Assembly: GCF_900115435.1 (NCBI RefSeq)
Contig: NZ_FOWK01000007.1
Coordinates: forward strand, 117,617-181,616
Reading direction: 5' to 3'
From: Prevotella sp. tf2-5
Lineage (GTDB): Bacteria > Bacteroidota > Bacteroidia > Bacteroidales > Bacteroidaceae
DNA: 64,000 bases
The position numbers and the translations under genes are program-made. Positions within the stretch are counted from its first letter, which is position 1. Every line of letters starts with the position of its first letter. Positions 17,109 to 25,668 of the stretch are shown one piece after another. The notes under the pieces are model-generated. The model did no database searches and was not told the DNA's origin. It worked only from the letters and a program-made list of their open reading frames with translations.

Positions 17109-18380
17109 ATGAAAAGACTGATTATTTTACTAGTCGTGGCTTTTGCCCTGGTTATGAATGCCGATGCGCAAAGTTGGTTAAACCGTCTGAAAGACAAGGC
17201 AAAGACTAAGATTGAAAACAGAATCGACGGCACTGTTGATAATGCGATGGACAAAGGAATGGACAAAGCGCAGGATGAGGCGACAGACGCCGTGAAAGGC
17301 AAGAAGGATAAGAAGAGCAAGGACAACAACGAGGAAGTTGAGACTGCTGACGAGAATCCGCAGGTTGCCACCTCATCCGACTTCAAGCGCGGCTCTGTCA
17401 TCATGTTCCAAGATGATGTAACAGCAGAGCAGGTAGGCGAGTTCCCCTCTAAGTGGGATATGTTCTCAGGTACGACAGAGGTCAAGACTGTTGCTGGTGT
17501 AAAAGCCATCAATCCTACTGACAATGCCCAGATACAGCCGCTCATCAAGGAGCAGGGTGCCTATCTGCCAGAGGAGTTCACCATTGAATACGATTTCTAT
17601 TATTGGCCCAGCAAGGACGATGTCGGCTTGAATGACATAAAACTGATTCTTGCCGTTACCAAAGACCGTTCTGAGTACCCAGGTGAAGGACATGATGAAG
17701 GAGACCTGACTGCATTCGTCCTGAGACATGGTGTTTGTGATACCGAAGAGCATAGTTATATGTTCAATGGAAACCACGATGGTAGTTTCGAATACAGCTT
17801 CAAGAAGGGTTGGAACCATGTGGCCCTGTCTTTCAATAAGCGTGCGCTGAAGGTTTATTTCAACGACAAGCGGGTGGTGAACCTCCCACGTGTCAACCAG
17901 CCCACATGGATGTGCTTCCAGGTTCCTTTCGACTATCATAACCTCACCTTCATCCGCAATGTGGTGATTGCCAAAGGTGCCGTTGCGCTCTACGATCGCA
18001 ATGCACAGGATGTTTCTGCTGTCGAGAAAGCCATCCAGGAGACGGGTAAGTTTGTGACCAACAACATCCTCTTCGATACTGGCAAGGCAACGCTGAAGCA
18101 GGAGTCGATGATTGAGATCATGAAGGTCGCTGACTATATGAAGAAGAATCCAAGTGCTCGCTTTGAAGTGCAGGGCCATACCGACAACCAAGGCTCTGAC
18201 AAGATCAACGACCCACTGTCACAACAGCGTGCCGAGGCTATTGTAAAGGCACTGGAGGGCTTAGGCGTTGACGGCTTCAACCTGAAGGCTGTAGGTAAAG
18301 GCTCCCACGAACCCATTGCCGATAACAAGACCGAGGCCGGTCGTGCTCAGAATCGTCGTGTTGTATTCATCAAACGATAA
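17109..18380 (+). CDS. OmpA-family envelope protein with a LamG-like domain
   Basis: The protein has 423 residues. After a signal peptide (to ADAQ) comes an amphipathic, charged segment (SWLNRLKDKAKTKIENRI, then KKDKK). A middle domain (about 95-300) has LamG/concanavalin-like strands, for example WNHVALSFNKRALKVYFNDK. The C-terminal OmpA domain (about 310-423) shows ILFDTGKATLKQESM, FEVQGHTDNQG, LSQQRAEAIVKAL and GRAQNRRVVFIK, the residues that grip peptidoglycan. It probably tethers the outer membrane or a surface complex to the cell wall. It starts a three-gene run with 6-bp and 1-bp gaps. The next gene shares the N-terminal motif after its signal peptide. Confidence 0.88.
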   Translation: MKRLIILLVVAFALVMNADAQSWLNRLKDKAKTKIENRIDGTVDNAMDKGMDKAQDEATDAVKGKKDKKSKDNNEEVETADENPQVATSSDFKRGSVIMFQDDVTAEQVGEFPSKWDMFSGTTEVKTVAGVKAINPTDNAQIQPLIKEQGAYLPEEFTIEYDFYYWPSKDDVGLNDIKLILAVTKDRSEYPGEGHDEGDLTAFVLRHGVCDTEEHSYMFNGNHDGSFEYSFKKGWNHVALSFNKRALKVYFNDKRVVNLPRVNQPTWMCFQVPFDYHNLTFIRNVVIAKGAVALYDRNAQDVSAVEKAIQETGKFVTNNILFDTGKATLKQESMIEIMKVADYMKKNPSARFEVQGHTDNQGSDKINDPLSQQRAEAIVKALEGLGVDGFNLKAVGKGSHEPIADNKTEAGRAQNRRVVFIKR

Positions 18381-18386
18381 TAGCGT

Positions 18387-19979
18387 ATGAAAAAGATTTT
18401 AATGATGATAGCAGCCTTGATGCTGCTCACCCCATCAGAAACGAATGCTCAGGGGTTTCTTAAGAATTTGAAGCAAAAAGCCCTGCAGAATGCGATGGGT
18501 AATAGTAAGAAAGCAGAGAAAGAAACCCAGACGATGCCACAGGAGGAGTCTTGTGATGCCTCGAATCTTGCCATCGCACAAGGAAGCGATATTATCCCCA
18601 AGCGTAGGACTTCAACTGTTACGTGGGATGGTCTGTTGACACCCAGTACAGCCACTACAGCCGAGGCTCTGATGAACGAGCTGCCACCATTGCCTTCTGC
18701 TGAGAAGATGGCAAAAAGCACGATGGAGGAGCGTGATGCTTATGCCCAGAAGATTGCTGCAGTAGTGGTCCGTGCTGACCAGTTACAGCGCGAGCAGTCT
18801 GGTTGTTCAGATGAAGAGATGGAAGCCCTGCGTCAGAAATGGGAAGGTAAGATACAGAACCAGTTTGGTCTGACCAAGGAAGAGTTGGCTATCCTCAACG
18901 ATGAGAATGCCCCAGAATCGAAGAAAAAGCCCATTCAGGATAAAGTGATGGCGAAGGTTTTGGGAGGTAACGTCAACACGATGGACCTGGAGAAGTTTGA
19001 AAAGATGAGCGAGGAGGAGCAGGAGGCTTATATCAAAGCACATCCTGAGTTCGTGCAGCAGATGCAGCAGATGGCTATGAATGCCCGCAACTTTTCCAAC
19101 CAGACTCAGGACATGACCAAGGCGTTCAGTAGTTACGAGGCTCAGGTGGGCAGACTGACCAACAACTATCAGCAGCAGATGAGGGAGGAAGCCAACCATG
19201 ACTATAGTGCCATCGCCAAAAAGTATGAGAGTAAATTAAAGAAGATCTACGATCAAATCTGTGATGAGGAAGATCCTCAAATAATAGATGCCCTTTATGC
19301 TGATGCTGACCAGTTGCTCTATAATTACCGTCTGGAAGCGGCAAAAGAGTATCGTGCATCGCTACAGCGACAGATTGCGAATGTCAAGCACTATGCTGAA
19401 GAGTTCAACAGACTGTCGCAGCGTCTGGTTGATCTGGGAGAACTTCCTCAGTGTGCCGTTGGCAGGACAGACCTGAACGCTGTTATCATGACAGGATGCT
19501 TGCTCGATGATGCCTATAAAGAAATGCCGGAGATCTTCCCATTAGGAGGTGTATGTCCGGAGACTATTTATGAACTGCCTAGCGGAGGCTGGCGTTTTGC
19601 AATTTTTGAGTGTAGAGGTTTCCATGACTTTGGCTCGTGCGATTGGCCATATTTGGCTATGCGTGAGAAAGGTGATGAGGTGGAATATGGTGTGGTGGAA
19701 TGTGGCAAGTTCCGCATCATCAGCGAGTCGGAGCTCGAAAGCCTCAACAAAAAGGTGGATCAACGTATGAAACAGACGAGTCAGAGTGCCAACAAACCAC
19801 CCTATGGTGTCTATAAGAGTCGCAGCGGTAAGCGACAGGTGGAATTCAGTCAGACGGGTGAGCTCATCATCAACGGTATGACTAGCTGTTCACCGATTTC
19901 ATTTGAGAACAAGGGTGACCATTTAGAGTGGGTGATGATAGATGATAACAAAATCGTGAAGTGCATCTATAAACTCTGA
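18387..19979 (+). CDS. large exported protein of unknown function
   Basis: I do not recognise this 530-residue protein. A signal peptide (to TNAQ) is followed by GFLKNLKQKALQNAMGN, similar to the segment after the signal peptide of the OmpA-family protein upstream. Residues of about 90-360 are rich in Glu, Gln, Lys and Ala and look like a long alpha-helical or coiled-coil region. A mixed domain follows with CAVGRTDLNAVIMTGC and SGGWRFAIFECRGFHDFGS, with several cysteines. The C-terminus is a small beta-rich module (GVYKSRSGKRQVEFSQTGEL). It lies 6 bp after the OmpA-family gene and 1 bp before the next gene, so the three probably act together in the envelope. Confidence 0.7.
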   Translation: MKKILMMIAALMLLTPSETNAQGFLKNLKQKALQNAMGNSKKAEKETQTMPQEESCDASNLAIAQGSDIIPKRRTSTVTWDGLLTPSTATTAEALMNELPPLPSAEKMAKSTMEERDAYAQKIAAVVVRADQLQREQSGCSDEEMEALRQKWEGKIQNQFGLTKEELAILNDENAPESKKKPIQDKVMAKVLGGNVNTMDLEKFEKMSEEEQEAYIKAHPEFVQQMQQMAMNARNFSNQTQDMTKAFSSYEAQVGRLTNNYQQQMREEANHDYSAIAKKYESKLKKIYDQICDEEDPQIIDALYADADQLLYNYRLEAAKEYRASLQRQIANVKHYAEEFNRLSQRLVDLGELPQCAVGRTDLNAVIMTGCLLDDAYKEMPEIFPLGGVCPETIYELPSGGWRFAIFECRGFHDFGSCDWPYLAMREKGDEVEYGVVECGKFRIISESELESLNKKVDQRMKQTSQSANKPPYGVYKSRSGKRQVEFSQTGELIINGMTSCSPISFENKGDHLEWVMIDDNKIVKCIYKL

Positions 19980-19980
19980 A

Positions 19981-20679
19981 ATGACAAACGCAAGACAATA
20001 CATTATGCTGTGGCTATTGCTCATCATGGGCAGTGCCACAGCATTTTCTACCAACTACCACAAAGTGTTCGGTGATGACTGGACATCAGCGGAGCAGTTT
20101 GTGAATGAGCATCATGCGACATGGAAACCTCTATTTGAGGAGTTTGGTGTTGATGCTCGTTTAGCAGAAGCTATTGTCTTTCCTGAACTGATCCGTTATT
20201 CTAAATGGAAGGATGAGATAGAGACCGCAACCGTCAACGGGCTCTATATTTTAAAAGGAGTGAAAGGAGCCAATTTCTCAATAGGTCGCTTTCAGATGAA
20301 ACCCTCTTTCGCTGAAGAGGTGGAAGCAGTCTGGAACCAAACCGCACTCTCCAAAGATTATGGTTTCGTATTCAATCTCCAGGATGGAACAGAGGCACGA
20401 CGCTCTCGCATCCGACGGCTTAACACGATGGAGGGGCAATGCCGTTATTTAGCTATTTTCATACGACTACAATTCTTACGCCATCCACAACTTCAGCAAT
20501 TGCCACTGAAAGAACAGGCAGGTTTCTTAGCCACCATCTACAATCGCTCTTTTTCGATGACTTGGAAGCAAGCCTGCCATCTGCGGCATCAGAAGAATTT
20601 CCATACAGATATCATTGCAACCCGACACACAAAAAGATATTGCTATGGTGACATTGCTCAGGCTTTTATCACCCCATGA
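19981..20679 (+). CDS. exported lysozyme-like protein of unknown function
   Basis: The 232-residue protein has an N-terminal hydrophobic signal (residues 8-22). Two segments recall lysozyme-superfamily transglycosylases. RLAEAIVFPELIRYSKW has a glutamate (Glu69) where the catalytic acid would be. FSIGRFQMKPSFAEEVE resembles the G-x-x-Q-x-x-P-x-x-A motif. AGFLATIYNRS is similar to the asparagine-containing helix that follows in SLT domains. The family is not one I can name. It starts 1 bp after the preceding gene and probably belongs to the envelope operon of the OmpA-family protein. Peptidoglycan cleavage is a hypothesis only. Confidence 0.7.
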   Translation: MTNARQYIMLWLLLIMGSATAFSTNYHKVFGDDWTSAEQFVNEHHATWKPLFEEFGVDARLAEAIVFPELIRYSKWKDEIETATVNGLYILKGVKGANFSIGRFQMKPSFAEEVEAVWNQTALSKDYGFVFNLQDGTEARRSRIRRLNTMEGQCRYLAIFIRLQFLRHPQLQQLPLKEQAGFLATIYNRSFSMTWKQACHLRHQKNFHTDIIATRHTKRYCYGDIAQAFITP

Positions 20680-20716
20680 GTCGCAAATATATCCTGAACA
20701 AAAAACTAACTAACGG

Positions 20717-21073
20717 CTATTGCAGATAGTCCATCTGTTTCTTCAACGCTTGCAATTGCTCACGAACATCAATCAGTTTAGTGAGCACCTGAGCTCTTTT
20801 GTCGGCACCGTCACGGTTAGCATTGATGATACGCTTGGCGGCAGCAAGTTTGAAACCACGGACTTTCACGAGATTATGAATCAACTTGATCTGATCGATA
20901 TCCTTCTGCTGGTACTGACGGATCTTAGCGGGACCAGATGTCTTAGGTTTCAAATAAGGAAACTCCGTCTCCCAATAGCGCAGCGTGCTCTCGTTGACAC
21001 CAAACATCTCCGCCACCTCCTTGATGGAATAGTACAGTTTCAAATTCTTGTTCAGATTCAATGCCATAATCAT
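20717..21073 (-). CDS. MerR-family transcriptional regulator
   Basis: This 118-residue regulator has an N-terminal winged helix: KLYYSIKEVAEMFGVNES, then TLRYWETEFPYLKP. KTSGPAKIRQYQQKDIDQI and GFKLAAAKRIIN complete the DNA-binding domain. The C-terminal part is a short helix (VLTKLIDVREQLQALKKQM) for dimerisation, with no ligand-binding domain and no metal-binding cysteines. It belongs to the short MerR group found across Bacteroidetes whose targets are unknown to me. A second in-frame ATG at 21067 is also possible. The gene is monocistronic, convergent with the envelope operon, and has an excellent promoter. Confidence 0.9.
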   Translation of the reverse strand: MIMALNLNKNLKLYYSIKEVAEMFGVNESTLRYWETEFPYLKPKTSGPAKIRQYQQKDIDQIKLIHNLVKVRGFKLAAAKRIINANRDGADKRAQVLTKLIDVREQLQALKKQMDYLQ

Positions 21074-21095
21074 CTTTCTTTATATACTGATGATG

Positions 21096-21127
21096 CAAAG
21101 ATATGAACTATTCTTGATATTTGCAAA
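21096..21127 (-). promoter_or_regulatory. promoter of the MerR regulator gene
   Basis: On the minus strand, TTTG (21127-21124) and TATCTTTG (21103-21096) are separated by exactly 20 bp. Both boxes match the Bacteroidetes consensus. The -7 box lies 22 bp upstream of the start codon at 21073. Confidence 0.8.
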
Positions 21128-21637
21128 TTTCCACCAGCCTTTTTTACACCCACGTAAGTTTCTCGAACAATAATTTGGGACTTTACTCATTTATTTGTAT
21201 CTTTTAGTCTTCTCTGAAGCCTTGAAGATACTCTCGTTCGAAAGTAAAAATCCTGCTATCCATGCTACAATGTGAGTGAAATGCCGATAAATAAAGGGCG
21301 GAGCCTGTAGCACGATTGGGATTTATCCTGCTACAATGGTGCTACAATCCTACACCTAGACAGCGATTGTTTTTTGAGCGGTTTGCTTTCGGCTATAGCC
21401 GTTCAGTTGATTGGCTGGAGCCGTTCAGTCGTTTGGCTATAGCCGAACGGTTGAAAGGGCGTACCTAACTCCCTCGAAGGGCGTACCTAACTCCCTCGAA
21501 GGTAGGCACTAACACCCCGTTACCAGTAACCTTTTACCTATGAGATGCCAAGGGACTGGTACCTGATGTATGATGTATGAAGGCTGAAGGCTGATGTGGG
21601 ATGTATGATTAATGTTCATTCTAGACCTTTGTGTTCA
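21104..21637. other. 534-bp repeat-rich intergenic region
   Basis: There is no credible gene here. It holds the merR promoter near its left end, scattered GCTACAAT-type motifs at about 21263-21352, the phased 22-bp repeat block at 21391-21522 described separately, and imperfect direct repeats of GATGTATGA and AGGCTGA at about 21564-21609. The right end abuts the 3' end of the HTCS gene. I see no clear terminator for that gene. Confidence 0.8.
21391..21522. repeat. phased 22-bp tandem repeat block, locus A
   Basis: Six consecutive 22-bp units run from 21391. Units 1-3 begin GGCTATAGCC, GGCTGGAGCC and GGCTATAGCC and share GCCGTTCAG or a related core. Units 4 and 5 (21457-21478 and 21479-21500) are identical and contain GTACCTAACTCCCTC. 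Unit 6 is a degenerate copy of unit 5 (13 of 22 positions). The 22-bp phase is kept across the change from one unit type to the other. A second block with the same order lies at 36731-36906. Confidence 0.85.
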
Positions 21638-24600
21638 TTATTTAGTCATTTCCTTAGGAGTCACCCCAAACTCTTCCTTGAAATACTTGGAGAATAGGCG
21701 TGGGGAATTGAAGCCCACCTGATAGGCGACCTCAGAGACATACATGCCACTTTGCTCCAATAATTGCTTACCTCTCTTGAGACGCAACAAGCGGACAAAC
21801 AGCACAGGAGTCTTACCTGTCAGATGGTAGAGCTTCTTATATAACTGAGAACGATGGACTCCCATCTCATTACTTAACTCCTCAACACCAAAATCAGACT
21901 CGCTGATATGAGCCTCCACGATACTGATTGCCTGTGCGATAAATTGCTCATCAAGGGATGTCACAGTAATCTCGGAAGGCTCGATATCCACCTCCTTAGC
22001 AAAACGCTCATGCTGCTTTTGATTTCTCTCCACTAACTTATGGATGCGTTGTCGGAGAATTTCCATACTAAAAGGTTTCGTTATATAATCATCAGCACCA
22101 GCCTCCAACCCCTCCAGTTCGTCACCAGCCATGCTCTTAGCAGTCAGAAGTATCACGGGGATATGCGAAGTGTTGATATCTGTCTTTACCCGATGGCAAA
22201 GTTCTAACCCATCCATCTCCGGCATCATCACATCACTGGTAATCATATCAACGTCCCTCTTTCTCAACACATCAAGAGCCTCAACACCATTGACAGCGGT
22301 CAAGATATTGTAATCCCCTTCTAATGATTGTTTCATATAGGTAAGGAAATCCTGATTATCCTCAACAAGCAATAGTGTTGGCAAACCTTCCGATTCTGAA
22401 GCCCGACGACTGGCACTTTCCTGCCGACTATCCATGGAGGAGACTTCTTCTATAAACTTTGACTGATCGTCATTCTTCCTCAAAGGAATGGTGAACCGGA
22501 ACACAGAGCCTTGTCCCTCTGGTTGGTCAGACACGGTGATGTCTCCACCTTGGAGACGCACATATTCACGTACGATATGCAGACCGATGCCGCTTCCCAT
22601 AGACATACGGTTGCCGGACGCAGACTGGAAGAAACGGTCGAAGATTCGGTTTTTGTCTGCATCTGGAATACCCACACCTGTATCAGCAACTGTCACAACC
22701 ACCTGACGGTCGGCGATATCCACACCTACAGTTACACTTCCTCCTGCATCAGTGAACTTAAAAGCATTCGACAAGAGATTCATCATGATCTTTGTCATCT
22801 TGTCTTTGTCGAAGAAAGTATCCACATGCTCCACGTACGACTGGAAGGAGAACTTAATATGCTCTTTATCTGCTTTCAGCTGGAAAGCGTTACAGATATC
22901 CCTCAGCAAAGTAATGATGTCACCATAGGAAGAAACCAGCTTCTCCCGTCCAGACTCCAGACGACGGAAATCAAGAATCTGGTTTACTAAAGAAAGCAGA
23001 TGGTCCGCACTGCGATGAATCATTTGAAGGGTAGACAACTGCTGAGGGTCTTTTACTTGCTTAGACAATTCCTCCACAGGACTGATAATCAAGGACAACG
23101 GTGTCCGCAAGTCATGACTGATATTGGTAAAGAAACGGAGTTTCATCTCATTCATCTGCTCCTGCTGCTCCTGTTGCAGTTGTAGCTCATGGATCCGCTG
23201 TTTGTACACTCGCCGATGATGATAATAACGGACGACACCCCAAATCACCAAGGCCGTAACAACCAGATATAGAAGAAATGCCCACCAAGACAACCAGAAC
23301 GGTGGAGCGATATGTATTGCCAGCAACAGACTCGGTTGTGAGAATTGCGTACGGGTAAGTAACTGATAATCACCTGACGGCAGGTTTGAGAAGACGATAG
23401 TCCGTCCCTCTATAGGATGCCAATCGTCTGAGAAGCCTTCCAACTGATAATAATATGCATCTGCGGAAAATCCATCATCATTCGGGTTGGAACACTCTAT
23501 CACCAGATTATTCTCATTATAACTCAAAGAGAGCTCATGGATGAAAATAATATCTTTTCCAAGTGTCTGAGGAGTTAATTGCTTGTCATTAACACTAACG
23601 GCACTCAACAACAACTGACACGTCTTGCTTTGGTGGTTGACCTTTGACAAGAGTTTACGGGTATCCACCTGCTGGTATCCCGTTGTCGTACCCAGCCAAA
23701 GAATACCATTCGCATCTATCTCACTGGCACGGAAATTATAATATAGTTGCTTGCCATCAGGATTGATATTGAAAGAGTAGCGGTCAAACATACTCCTATC
23801 CTCTGCCTGATGACGTAACATCAGTAATTCCGTGGGAGTGACGATCCAAATATTCCCATCCTTATCCACAGAAATATTCTTCAATGGAGCATTCTTTAAA
23901 TCGGCTAACACATCCACTTCCCTACAATTGGCATTCAACAAAGTCAGACCCTCACAGCCTTCATTACCCAGTACCCAGATATAATCGTCTTTATCAATAC
24001 ATAAGTAGCGGAAGCGACCGTCACACATTTTCTTCCAAACGAAGTCCTTATCCATCGTAAAGAGCCCCTCTGTCGTTGCCGCAAACAGATGATGTTTATG
24101 ATACGCTATATCTAATGCATAAAGAGGTATCAAATGAGTGCTTACGGTATCACCTGTAACAGGGTTAAGCCACCATACTCCCTCCCCTAATAAAGCAACA
24201 AAGAGATCGCCTTTATCATTCTCAACGACATCATAGGGAGAACTACCCTTGAAATAGTGAGTGACATTTCCATTCTGCTGTCTGTGCCACAACCCTTGTT
24301 GATAGAGTCCCATCCAAAGCGAGCCATCCTTACCTGTACGAAGAGCTGTAGCCGAGCCATTTCTCACCATATTCTTTTCTGTATTCCCATCATGCAGGTA
24401 TACACCACGATTCTCCATTCCTATCCACATGCCCTCTCCATGAGGTGAAGGCGAAAAAGTAAGAACATCGGAAGTGGACTCTTGCGTCGTAACATCTACA
24501 ATATTGTTGAGGGAATAGTTATCCTGATGACTTGTACAAATTGACAAACCGCCTTTGGCATAGGACACCCACATTGCCTGTCTCTCTTTGTCATAGTACA

Positions 24601-25492
24601 GCATGTCTATTTTATTACTTTGAAGACTATTGACATCCCACGTGGAATGCAATAAATGAGCAAGAATGTGCCCATCAATATCACAAAGGTAAATACCATC
24701 GGAATCCGTTGCCATCCATAGCTGTTGTTCTCCGTCCAATTGAAATCCCACGATATCAGAAGGAATCTGAGCAACCATTGTCCATTGATGTAGAACATGA
24801 TGATATTTCCACACCTTATTATCTGACCACACCCAGACATTGCCTGCCTCATCCATATTGATAAGTTTATGAGCATGGTACTCTTCTGGAAGTGGCACCT
24901 GACGATTCATCCGCTTTTCTTTGATGGAAAGTACATACAGGCTCTTATTGGAAATAAGGGCATAATAGGATTCATTATGGCAGACAGCAATGATGTGCTC
25001 TTCTGTTCCTATAGAAAGTGTAGTCACTTTTCCCGTCTTTTGATCCAACCAATAAAGGTTATTGTCTTTGGTGGCAAGTGTATGTCCTTCCTTATCAGCA
25101 ATCACATCAAATTCTTTCCATATTTTGATGTCTCTTTTTGCCAACATAGCAGGGACGTCTTCTACAAACTCATTACGTTGTGGATGATAATAATAGACAT
25201 CATTATCTATCGTTTTAATCCATAATCCACCCTCAGAGTCACCTGTTACTTTATTAACACTCATATTAATATTGGAAGACCATCGTTGGTAGCCTCCAGG
25301 ATTCCGGCTCTCCAATTGTGGTAAACTTAATATTCCAGAGGATGTTCCTAACCATACTATACCATTTATGTCACGATAAACGGCACGTACACTATAACCT
25401 TTTGTGTTTATATGATGGAATTGTAAGTTCTTCTGTGCATAAATTGACAGAACACTTACAAATAAGATGATCAACACATAATATTTCCGCAT
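21638..25492 (-). CDS. hybrid two-component system regulator (HTCS)
   Basis: This 1284-residue single-polypeptide sensor-regulator is of the type that controls glycan-use genes in Bacteroidetes. Its order is: signal peptide (to IYAQ); a periplasmic double beta-propeller of Reg_prop repeats (WLGTSSGI, WIGMENRGVYL, WLGTTTGYQ); a Y_Y_Y domain (about 650-730); and one membrane helix (about 738-758). Next come HisKA with the phospho-acceptor His793 in NISHDLRTPLS and HATPase_c with NAFKFTDAGG and ADTGVGIPDADKNRIFDRFF. A receiver domain has Asp1087 in TSDVMMPEMDG, and a C-terminal AraC-type helix-turn-helix follows. All signalling residues are present. It is divergent from the GH27-GH26-GH2 genes and is their most likely regulator; the ligand is inferred to be a mannan-derived oligosaccharide. 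Confidence 0.95.
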   Translation of the reverse strand: MRKYYVLIILFVSVLSIYAQKNLQFHHINTKGYSVRAVYRDINGIVWLGTSSGILSLPQLESRNPGGYQRWSSNINMSVNKVTGDSEGGLWIKTIDNDVYYYHPQRNEFVEDVPAMLAKRDIKIWKEFDVIADKEGHTLATKDNNLYWLDQKTGKVTTLSIGTEEHIIAVCHNESYYALISNKSLYVLSIKEKRMNRQVPLPEEYHAHKLINMDEAGNVWVWSDNKVWKYHHVLHQWTMVAQIPSDIVGFQLDGEQQLWMATDSDGIYLCDIDGHILAHLLHSTWDVNSLQSNKIDMLYYDKERQAMWVSYAKGGLSICTSHQDNYSLNNIVDVTTQESTSDVLTFSPSPHGEGMWIGMENRGVYLHDGNTEKNMVRNGSATALRTGKDGSLWMGLYQQGLWHRQQNGNVTHYFKGSSPYDVVENDKGDLFVALLGEGVWWLNPVTGDTVSTHLIPLYALDIAYHKHHLFAATTEGLFTMDKDFVWKKMCDGRFRYLCIDKDDYIWVLGNEGCEGLTLLNANCREVDVLADLKNAPLKNISVDKDGNIWIVTPTELLMLRHQAEDRSMFDRYSFNINPDGKQLYYNFRASEIDANGILWLGTTTGYQQVDTRKLLSKVNHQSKTCQLLLSAVSVNDKQLTPQTLGKDIIFIHELSLSYNENNLVIECSNPNDDGFSADAYYYQLEGFSDDWHPIEGRTIVFSNLPSGDYQLLTRTQFSQPSLLLAIHIAPPFWLSWWAFLLYLVVTALVIWGVVRYYHHRRVYKQRIHELQLQQEQQEQMNEMKLRFFTNISHDLRTPLSLIISPVEELSKQVKDPQQLSTLQMIHRSADHLLSLVNQILDFRRLESGREKLVSSYGDIITLLRDICNAFQLKADKEHIKFSFQSYVEHVDTFFDKDKMTKIMMNLLSNAFKFTDAGGSVTVGVDIADRQVVVTVADTGVGIPDADKNRIFDRFFQSASGNRMSMGSGIGLHIVREYVRLQGGDITVSDQPEGQGSVFRFTIPLRKNDDQSKFIEEVSSMDSRQESASRRASESEGLPTLLLVEDNQDFLTYMKQSLEGDYNILTAVNGVEALDVLRKRDVDMITSDVMMPEMDGLELCHRVKTDINTSHIPVILLTAKSMAGDELEGLEAGADDYITKPFSMEILRQRIHKLVERNQKQHERFAKEVDIEPSEITVTSLDEQFIAQAISIVEAHISESDFGVEELSNEMGVHRSQLYKKLYHLTGKTPVLFVRLLRLKRGKQLLEQSGMYVSEVAYQVGFNSPRLFSKYFKEEFGVTPKEMTK

Positions 25493-25517
25493 AAGTTTTA
25501 AGTTCTTATTTCAGATG

Positions 25518-25525
25518 CAAAGATA
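25518..25525 (-). promoter_or_regulatory. -7 promoter element of the HTCS gene
   Basis: The minus strand reads TATCTTTG, an exact -7 consensus, 26 bp upstream of the HTCS start codon. The -33 region is not a clean TTTG, which fits a weakly expressed regulator. Confidence 0.55.
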
Positions 25526-25610
25526 GTGCTTTTTTTCGAATTATTTCATCAAGTTCCACAAGAGTATATGTCACAAATGTTGCAAAAATGTATCATAACA
25601 ACCGAATGCT

Positions 25611-25642
25611 ATTGCATCTTTCAATTTTTAGAATTATCTTTG
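25611..25642 (+). promoter_or_regulatory. promoter of the GH27-GH26-GH2 operon
   Basis: ATTG at 25611-25614 (one mismatch to TTTG) and TATCTTTG at 25635-25642 are spaced by 20 bp. The -7 box lies 26 bp upstream of the GH27 ATG at 25669 and rules out the longer reading frame starting at 25588. Confidence 0.65.
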
Positions 25643-25668
25643 CAGCAAAATCATTAACACTACTAATT

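Noticed and set aside
21104..21637. CRISPR array in the repeat-rich spacer
   Set aside because: The 22-bp units are contiguous, with no spacers between repeats and no cas genes nearby.
24629..24644. parS-like palindrome around CCCACGTGGA
   Set aside because: It keeps only the CACGTG core of the parS consensus and lies inside the HTCS coding region.
25588..25668. Longer N-terminus for the GH27 enzyme
   Set aside because: The promoter -7 box lies within this stretch and the signal peptide starts at the ATG at 25669.
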